Shown: piece by piece, positions 57,600 through 64,000 of the stretch | How the letters are laid out: each line of letters starts with the position of its first letter | How positions within the stretch are numbered: the stretch's first letter is position 1 | Source of the DNA: Hygrocybe punicea | Taxonomy: Eukaryota > Basidiomycota > Agaricomycetes > Agaricales > Hygrophoraceae | DNA: 64,000 bases | Assembly: GCA_963556145.1 (NCBI GenBank) | Contig: OY744464.1 | Location: 6,733,508-6,797,507, forward strand | Direction: 5' to 3' | Position numbers and translations under genes: made by a program | Notes under the pieces: generated by a model | Database searches by the model: none | Told to the model about the DNA's origin: nothing | The model's input: only the letters and a program-made list of their open reading frames with translations

Positions 57600-58090
57600 A
57601 TAATCAGAATAGGAACATTCAGGTGTGAAAGCTACGTATGCTGAAGAATCCATCTTCAGAATCTTTGGCACCCTCTCCTTGTTGTGCAGGAGTTCCTCGT
57701 CAGCCTTTTCACCAAGCATAGGGAACTTGAGCTTGAGCTTGACAACATCAAGTCACTTCTCCCATACATTCTGTGTTTGACAAACGCATTCCTGCCTGAG
57801 AGTCTCTCGGGCAAGTACAGGTTTAGCAAGTTCCAATGATTGCGCCAGCTCAGATTGCAGTCGAACAAGTTTGTCCAAGAAGGTGATGTGTGAAGCACAG
57901 GTTTTGCAGACAGCCTTGATTTCGTGCCTCCTAAAGCAAATGTAGGATTCATTCGCGGTGTCTGCCTCGTCGCCCTAATCAAGTTACATTAGCCAAAGGC
58001 TCTTCATCAGCATTTGACTCACATTCAATGTAGGAATAATCCAAAGCCCTCCACACTCTATCCATCGTTCCTTCCAGTGCGTGTATACGA
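57600..58090 (-). pseudogene. EPL1: Fragment of an enhancer-of-polycomb (Epl1) gene
   Basis: The minus strand reads VYTHWKERWIECGGLWIIPTLN (58085-58025), then an intron (GTGAGTC...TTGATTAG), then GDEADTANESYICFRRHEIKAV and ITFLDKLVRLQSELAQSLELAKPVLARE, WEK-stop-LDVVKLKLKFPMLGEKADEELLHNKERVPK (57976-57640). Epl1 is a subunit of the NuA4 histone acetyltransferase. The EP domain has the pattern IIPTLN...SYICFRRREIKAVRKTRAS and a helix with WExR..LVDLKRKFP. Here several expected arginines are cysteine or tryptophan and one is a TGA stop, all explained by C-to-T change at CG. N- and C-terminal parts are missing. It is a pseudogene fragment, probably transposon-carried. Confidence 0.8.
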
Positions 58091-58309
58091 CTCAAGCGAT
58101 ACGGTTAAGTTGAACAGGTGAAGGAACCAATGAAGGCACAGTAAATGTGGCAAATGTGGTAGGGGTGAGGGGTGACGAAAAGGTATCTTGATATTCAGAG
58201 AATGCTGGTTTGCGAGAGCTGTGGTCAGGAAATGGGGGCAGTGGGAGTGGTCAGCAAACAGCTTAAGTGAGAGACTCACCTTGGCAACAACAGTGTTTGG
58301 CGGTGATCC

Positions 58310-58993
58310 GAGCCTTGTTCACAATGGAATTGAGGTGTAGAGGTGGTGGAGGTCTGGCCGAGGACCAAAACATCAATTTCCTGACCAATATTGGTGACAC
58401 AAACTTGGGAGAGTAGTGTTGATTCGACATGAGAAACATGTAATTCCTGTGGAAGGGGAGGTATTAGATAGGACAAGTTGGAAACCAGAATTACGGACGA
58501 CGATATGCCAGTCATCGGATGTGAGGGGTTCTGTCGCGATAAAAGTTGTGAAAGGGAGGTCATGAAGGAGACCAATGTTGACCTGGCTGAGAGTGAGTGG
58601 AAGAAGACAGGCACCACTGGCAGGATGTGCACTAACTGTGTCACCTTGGGCAAGACCAAGAGTGCGTGCATACTGGGGATTGATCTCGATGGTGTCGCTG
58701 AACGAATCTGAGTTGAAGTGAGCGAGGGATGAAGCAGAGGGCATTCCCATACAGCCAAGGAATGCAGTCACAGTTGGATTTGACAGGTGGACGGTGAGTG
58801 ATTGCAGTCGCTGTTCGAGTTGGTGAGGAGACCATGCACGACAAATAAATAAACAGGATTTACGCACGACATTTTGTTTGAGCAGGTGAAGTGAGAGATA
58901 TTGGGAAGATGCGAGTGCGTGGTGGTGGAGGAAAATGAACTGTGGACAAACAGCTGCAAAGTGAGGACTTAAGAGAAATTTGCTCAAGTTCAC
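58310..58993 (-). pseudogene. PEX1: Fragment of a PEX1 gene (N-terminal domain)
   Basis: The minus strand reads LFICRAWSPHQLEQRLQ, NPTVTAFLGCMGMPSASSLA, SDTIEINPQYARTLGLAQGDT (58690-58640), a GTTAGTG...CTCAG intron, VNIGLLHDLPFTTFIATEPLTSDDW (58580-58505), a second intron ending CCACAG, and ELHVSHVESTLLSQVCVTNIGQEIDVLVLGQT (58455-58370). This order (GWTGMPS, EIxPxxAxxLGLxxGxxV, VEPLTSDDWEI, LLSQVRV, VWVLGRT) is the N-terminal double-psi barrel of Pex1, the AAA ATPase that recycles the peroxisomal import receptor. The AAA domains are absent and the second intron's donor looks altered (GC). It is a truncated copy, next to an EPL1 fragment in the same orientation. Confidence 0.78.
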
Positions 58994-59137
58994 TCAGATG
59001 TATCTATTGGGGTAGCGGGGCCATGTAGACTAGAACTATATAGCGAAGAGGCTATTCTACGTAGTGCTATGGAGTGCTATGTAGGGTGCCTTGTTGCTAT
59101 AAGTGCTATGGTAGTGCTATGACGGTTAGATTTGCTA

Positions 59138-59753
59138 TAACCTAAAATCAGGTTTTGCTGATGAGCGAGATGGTGTGGCAGGTTCAGGCCCAGGGTCCTG
59201 CTGGGCAAGATACTCATCAAGAGCTGTGTGAAGTCAAACCCTACAATATGGAGCATGTGCAAAGTATGTCCTCCGGGACACCTTCTGCAGGGTGCCACAG
59301 TATCAAACACAGTCGCAGTAGTAGTTGCGCTGTGTTGACATCTTTACAGCGGTTCATTGTGACTGTTGTTTTGACACTTTATTCTTATAGGTACAAACTC
59401 CAGAGACATGTACTTACCACATGAAAATGTTGTTTTCAGTGGAAACGAACACAAGGAATGTCGACGAAGTCGTTGTTGATATAACGTGGATACGTTGTTG
59501 ATACGAGGATCTTATCATTTACAAATCGATATAAAAGGACTTATCATATATAAATCTTTCTTAACCTTCGGACTTTTCACTAGGAATATTCAAGACCAGC
59601 GGGAATGATTAGTATGCCAAATATCAATTATCCAAAGAATTGAAGAGGACGATATCAACAAGAAGTAGATGGCAAATACTTTGCACAACCAACGTCCAAC
59701 CCAAGCATATCGTCGCCAACGATAAAGCAGGTCACAGCACAAGATCAATTCCC
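59138..59753. other. Intergenic sequence, no gene recognised
   Basis: A short minus-strand ORF (59310-59077; FDTVAPCRRCPGGHTLHML) is open but matches nothing known. The rest, 59400-59750, is AT-rich with stops in all frames and probably includes the 3' flank of the gene at 59754-61633. Confidence 0.4.
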
Positions 59754-61633
59754 TCACCGTTCGGGAAACAACATCACATCGCCCGTCTTATCTGGTGATT
59801 CCGGCTCCGCAAGAAACTCGCCATCAGGATCGAAAACCTCTGCCCGCTGCTGCTCCCCTCCTCCTCCGCCTCCTCCTCCTCCTCCTCCCAGAGGCTGATA
59901 CGGATACGGATAGCTATCTTCTCCCGGGAAACGGAACTGATACCTGTATGTATAAAGCCCTCCCACCTCCACCTCCTCGCCCGGCCCCGCTTGTGCCTCT
60001 CGTCCTTCCGGCACTGCCTCTGATATCGGGGTAGGAGAAGCGGTTAACATGCGATCGAACATTAAGCCGTTCCGAGGCGAAATGTTCTGCGCAGCCAATG
60101 CCGGCGTTTCTGGGCGTTCCGGTGAAGGGTTCGCGGTGATATTGATTTGGGGGACGAAATCGTTGCTATTATTAGTACTACTACTACTGTTGTCGGTGGT
60201 GGCATTAACAGCAGCAGGAGGTGTGGTGATTGTTCGTGATTCTGGGAATGGGCTCGGAGGATTGGGTGGCGGGGTTGGCAGTCGTAGCTGGTACATATTA
60301 GGCTGGGGGCGGTACTGGAATTGGTATGGGGATGATTGAAGTTGAGGCTGGTATGATGACCTGCGCATGGGCGGTGGTTGTGGCTCAGGTATGGGAAGAG
60401 TCGTGGTGGGTCTCGAAGGGAATCGGAAGGTCGGTGAGGAGGAGACGCTCGTAGAGAAGAATGTGTACACGTAAAAAGGAGAGCCAGATTTGCTTCCGCG
60501 GGCTGCCGGGTTTGGTTGATCGTGTGTCCCGTGTGCCTCTGCATGAGATGACGATGACGATGACGATGAAGTTGCGGGGGCGTGTGAGCGGATGGTGCGG
60601 GATTGGGCGTGCCAGTATCGTGGTCCTTCAGGGTGAAGTGGGCTTGAGACATGTGGGCGCGTGTGTGAGATGGACGTGAAGATACCTTCGGCGGCTGTTT
60701 TGCAAGGCTTGTATCGTGTTCCAAGAGGATTCCCGCTGCCAAGAATAAGAGTGTGAATGATTATGGATGTAGATAAACAAGACACAGAACGCACCATACG
60801 GCACAGCCAACGCCTTCTCTGACGCATCCACATGCACTCCGAACTATCTTTGCTACCGCAGCGCGGTCGAAGTACGCAGCATCGAGCCCGATAACCGCAC
60901 CAGTGGAAGCCTCGTTTTTCGCCGACCACACGCCTAGTCGTCGGCGTGGGGATGCGTGCATGTGCAGCAGAGCGCCACAACCATTAGTTTTTGGTCGAGG
61001 TCGTCGTGATGACGAAGATGCGAAGTTCTGGGTTGGAGGATACAACGGCAACACGGAAGGTTCGTATGGAGTTGCGGACCAGTGGCTATCATGGATATCG
61101 ACATCCATTTCTGCATCTGACTCCTCACTTCCGCAAAATAAGGTGTACCCAAACTCGTCTCCTTCCTCAACTGCATCGCCCCTGCCTCTGAGCCGCCCGC
61201 TCCCATATCCGTACGTGGATCTATACCCCCGTTCTCTGTCCACGTTGACGTTCCGCGCAAATATGGGGCCGTCGTCTGGTTCGGGTTCGGGTTCGGATTC
61301 CCAGGGGGACACGACGCTGGGTTGGGGCAAGTCCGATAATGGAGCTGCATGTTGTGCCACGATTGGACCGTGGTCAAGTCTCATAGCGCCCCGTCTTCGC
61401 AAGCGCGATGCTTCACCTTGGCGAACAAGGTCAGAGAGGACGATCGAGTCATCGGCATCGGTTGGGACTGGAACTGAGTGACTTCGGGGTGGAGTTGATG
61501 TTTCGAAAGATGTGGATTGTGCTCTGGGTCGATATATTACGGGCATTTTTCCAGTGGCGGGTGGACGAGCTGGCGTTGGATGAAGGGCAGCGGTAAGAGT
61601 GGAGTTAAATTGGCGCAGCGGCTGCGTGGGCAC
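59754..61633 (-). CDS. Conserved-looking hypothetical protein with CGC/CGN cysteine motif
   Basis: Two exons on the minus strand fit: from 61633 (or the in-frame ATG at 61546, MPVIYRPRAQ, which I prefer) to 60795, and 60735-59754. The 59-bp intron runs from GTGCGT to GGCAG, and the junction gives IVRSACGCVREGVGCAVCGNPLGTRYKPC. That Cys block (CxC...C..CG) is the only structured-looking core and could bind a metal. Around it the protein is disordered: charged and Ser-rich before, then Ser runs, Pro/Gln/Tyr-rich stretches (SSYQPQLQSSPYQFQYRPQPNMYQLRLP), an 11-Gly run and EFLAEPESPDKTGDVMLFPER at the end. I do not recognise the family. It is divergent from the kinase at 62399. Confidence 0.75.
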
Positions 61634-62398
61634 GGCATGTTTGACCTCGTGTCGTTACGTAAGCACACAGCTTATTTCTGCTCTTGATATCCACGCTTAC
61701 GGTCCGAGGCAAGATTATCGCACACTGTTGCCCGGTTTGACGCCCGCTTACCCCGCTCAAGCATTGCGGACAAACTGCTTCACATTCTCAAGACGGAGTC
61801 TAACGGAGCTCAGATGTTTGCTGCAGTTCTCGTCTCGGTCTCGTGCCCTTCCATTGTGCATAAACAACAGAAACACGATAGAGCGCGGAGTGCACAGTCT
61901 ACTACTGTTCGCCAGTTGTCTTGAGCTCTATACTATAGGGGATTTGGTGACATGTTCTGTCCAAGTAGCTAATCGAGGAATGGATTCCCGTGCCTTCACC
62001 CCTCTCCACCAAGCTCCGTCTTTTGATCAATGATGGACTTGAAAAAGTTTCAACTTGCCGTCCGACCCGTTTTTGCGCAATACCTGATGGTGGTACAATG
62101 CCATGCCCATGTTCGTGATTACCACACGACGACCATTATTAGCGCAACACGCACGACAGTTTGCGAATAACATTTGTTAGCCCCATTCCTATCATGCCAA
62201 TTTAGGCAATGTCACGCAGTCACCCGAGTGACCATGATCGTGTCACACCTGATATTTAGCCTCAGACTTGATTTCGCCCCGTCAACAAGGCAGCACGACC
62301 GTGACTGTGCAGCGTAACTTTCCCTTGTTTCAGTCTTTCCTTTAATCTTTTTGACGCCCTACCTGTACTTTCAATATTACGACGCTCCACGAAATCTC
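61634..62398. promoter_or_regulatory. Divergent promoter region
   Basis: A 765-bp gap between two outward-facing genes must hold both promoters. Directly before the kinase start, 62330-62398 is pyrimidine-rich (CTTTCCTTTAATCTTTTTGACGCCC), as is common at fungal starts. No specific operator is identifiable. Confidence 0.4.
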
Positions 62399-64000
62399 AT
62401 GGGTCTGGTTTGCTGTCGTCCACAGGTCTGTTTTCGTTTGTTCTCCCTAGCCAGGCACTGATCTCAATCTGTGGCTCCCAATAGCCTGTAGACTTCGATG
62501 GCGATGTCAATCTCTTTCATTTTTCTCTTCTCCGTTGCGTAGGAAAGGGTGCTTTTGGCAAGGTCCGGCCTTTGTTTCTTCCGTTCGATTGCCCAACCTT
62601 ACGCCTTCCTCAGGTCCGGGTCGTCCAGCATAAGCAGACTCGCGAGTTATATGCCCTCAAATACATCAACAAACACAAATGCGTCAAAATGAAAGCTGTA
62701 TCAAACATTATCCAAGAACGCCGTCTACTTGAGGAGGCTCGTCTATCCCTTTTGTTTTTGACCTTTTCATTAATGTCTCATCAGATTGACCATCCCTATA
62801 TCGTCAACATGCGATATGCCTTTCAGGATGACGAGAATTGCTTTTTCGTTCTGGATCTCATGCTCGGTGGGGATCTTCGATGTATGTCCAAATTCCTGCC
62901 TGCTGCCCATACCCACGTCTCACCTTTCACCAGTTCATCTTGAGCGACTCGGCTCCTTAGCAGAGGAAACGGTTCGAATATATGTCGCCCAACTCGCTTC
63001 GGCCCTTGCATATCTTCATGATTGTCATATAATGCATCGGTATGTTTCTCGGCCTCTAGCATCGTCTGATCGCTAAAACTTTTGCTTCATATCAAGAGAC
63101 CTCAAGCCTGACAACATCCTTCTTGACGAATTGGGCAACGCGCATCTGACTGACTTTAACATCGCCGTTCATTATTCCGAACGTCGTCTGCACACCGGGG
63201 TTGCTGGTTCTCTAGCCTACATGGCTCCCGAAATTCTAGCCAAACGCGGCTACACCTATACCATCGATTGGTGGTCACTCGGTGTATGTGCATACGAACT
63301 GCTGTTTGGCCGGAGACCCTTCAGGGGCAAAAGCAACGCCGATCTAACGTACAGCATCTCTAAAGACCCTCTGAAATATCCGGAGGATTTCGAGCAAAAG
63401 TGTTCTCGCGTCGGACTGCAGGCATTGAAAGGGGTGAGTGAGCTGCTTGGATGTGTTTTCGGCATAGCCATTCTGGGCTTTGATGGCCCTGCATGATGAG
63501 ACCATTCAGAGACAGGGTTCGTTTAGATGATGATGATGGTGGATATGGATTGTGCCCCTTCACTCTTTTCATACATCGTTGTCTGATTTCGTCGCCATCA
63601 CTGATTCTTCCCTGCCCAATCACCAGCTGCTCGAACGGAAACCAACCAAACGACTAGGCTGCAAACCAAACGGTGAAGGATTTCAAGAGCTTCGATCACA
63701 TCCTTGGTTTCAGAGCATCAATTGGGATTTATTGGAGGCCAAGAAGTTGTCTCCATCTTTCGTTCCAGACGTACGTAACCTTCCTTAAGTGTATTTTTTT
63801 TTGCCCGACCTAACCTGTCTGAACACCACAGCCAAAAAAGGCGAACTTTGACGCTTCCGTGGAGTTGGAGGAACTTCTCTTGGAGGACAACCCGCTCAAG
63901 GCCAAAACACGGAAAGTGAACCAAAATAACTTGAGTCCCGAGATGAAACAAATGGAGGAGCAGTGCGTTTTTTTTTTGTTTTCCATCCGTCATCTTCCCA
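62399..64000 (+). CDS. YANK/STK32-type serine/threonine kinase (3' end outside window)
   Basis: Exons fit at 62399-62425, 62485-62562, 62614-62736, 62785-62881, 62934-63039, 63097-63433, 63627-63770 and 63832-63962, continuing past the window. The start MGLVCCRPQ is typical, with a possible N-myristoylated Gly2 and Cys pair. Motifs: glycine loop VGKGAFGKVR; Lys in ELYALKYINK; KMKAVSNIIQERRLL; gatekeeper region ENCFFVLDLMLGGDLR; catalytic loop IMHRDLKPDNILL; DFN in LTDFNIAVHYSERR instead of DFG, as in this family; YMAPEILAKRGYTYTIDWWSLGVCAYELLFGRRPFRG; LERKPTKRLGCKPNGEGFQELRSHPWF; AGC-like tail ELEELLLEDNPLKAK. The third intron appears to begin with GC. The reading frame looks intact. Targets are unknown. 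Confidence 0.93.

Larger units (their letters stand above)
56679..59137. mobile_element. CATAGCACT-bounded element carrying two gene fragments
   Basis: Both edges are crowded with ATAGCACT words pointing inward: TAGTCATAGCAGCCATAGCACTCATAGC near 56684 and, inverted, GTGCTATGGTAGTGCTATGAC near 59103. They behave as subterminal repeats of a transposon with TAG...CTA ends. Between them are a GGTGCTGGT tract and, on the minus strand, pieces of EPL1 and PEX1. No matching TSD or transposase was found, so exact ends are uncertain. A Pack-type (gene-fragment-carrying) non-autonomous element is the best reading. Confidence 0.5.

Noticed and set aside
57015..57719. A 234-aa minus-strand ORF
   Set aside because: Only its first part overlaps the EPL1 fragment. 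The rest is the GGTGCTGGT tract read in reverse.
44339..59166. A 17-bp inverted match (ATCAGGTTTTGCTGATG) between 44339-44355 and about 59149-59166
   Set aside because: A match of this length is not improbable by chance in 64 kb and it does not extend.

Overview
This window is fungal nuclear DNA, almost certainly from a mushroom-forming basidiomycete (Agaricomycetes). The evidence is the short (50-80 bp) introns, a FunK1-type kinase, a Plavaka-type transposase remnant and a YANK-type kinase. It holds five ordinary protein genes set among a dense, nested stack of transposable elements. About 31.8 kb on the left and most of 38.9-59.1 kb are transposon-derived.

The ordinary genes lie in two islands. 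Island 1 (31.8-38.8 kb) holds a six-exon secreted lysophospholipase (minus strand), a divergent single-pass membrane protein (plus) and a convergent FunK1 kinase (minus). Island 2 (59.75-64.0 kb) holds a Cys-motif protein of unknown function (minus) and a divergent YANK/STK32-type kinase (plus) that runs off the right edge.

Left repeat region, 0-31.8 kb. A four-unit tandem repeat is followed by a Tc1/mariner-like element (1.0-7.55 kb). That element encodes a DD34E transposase and an accessory AT-hook/SAM-like protein. A hAT MITE and two nested palindromic elements have inserted into it. At 12.2-20.5 kb there is a decayed hAT element (hAT1) with matching termini and an 8-bp target duplication. 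Its transposase is broken by a solo LTR and by a complete non-autonomous LTR element with 155-bp LTRs, a tRNA primer site and a purine tract. A Plavaka transposase pseudogene (22.1-25.1 kb) and a second decayed hAT element (hAT2, 25.66-31.80 kb) follow.

Middle repeat region, 38.9-59.1 kb. It holds an 807-bp palindrome with 361-bp arms, then a 12.3-kb nest. The base of the nest is a roughly 5-kb LTR retrotransposon with a gag-like gene and antisense ORFs but no recognisable pol (44362-56662, TSD gcga). Four later insertions sit in it: a 152-bp solo LTR, a 5.1-kb giant inverted-repeat (foldback) element with a 7-bp TSD and 34-bp tandem repeats in its arms, a 938-bp solo LTR and a hAT MITE. To the right, a CATAGCACT-bounded element carries antisense fragments of two cellular genes, EPL1 (NuA4 subunit) and PEX1 (peroxisomal AAA ATPase).

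Target-site duplications could be read by eye for most insertions (8 bp hAT, 4 bp LTR, 7 bp foldback, 3 bp CACAGGG palindromes, TA palindrome), so the boundaries are firm. At several places, conceptual removal of the insert plus one TSD copy rejoins a reading frame, which gives a relative order of insertion. No tRNA, rRNA or CRISPR locus was found.
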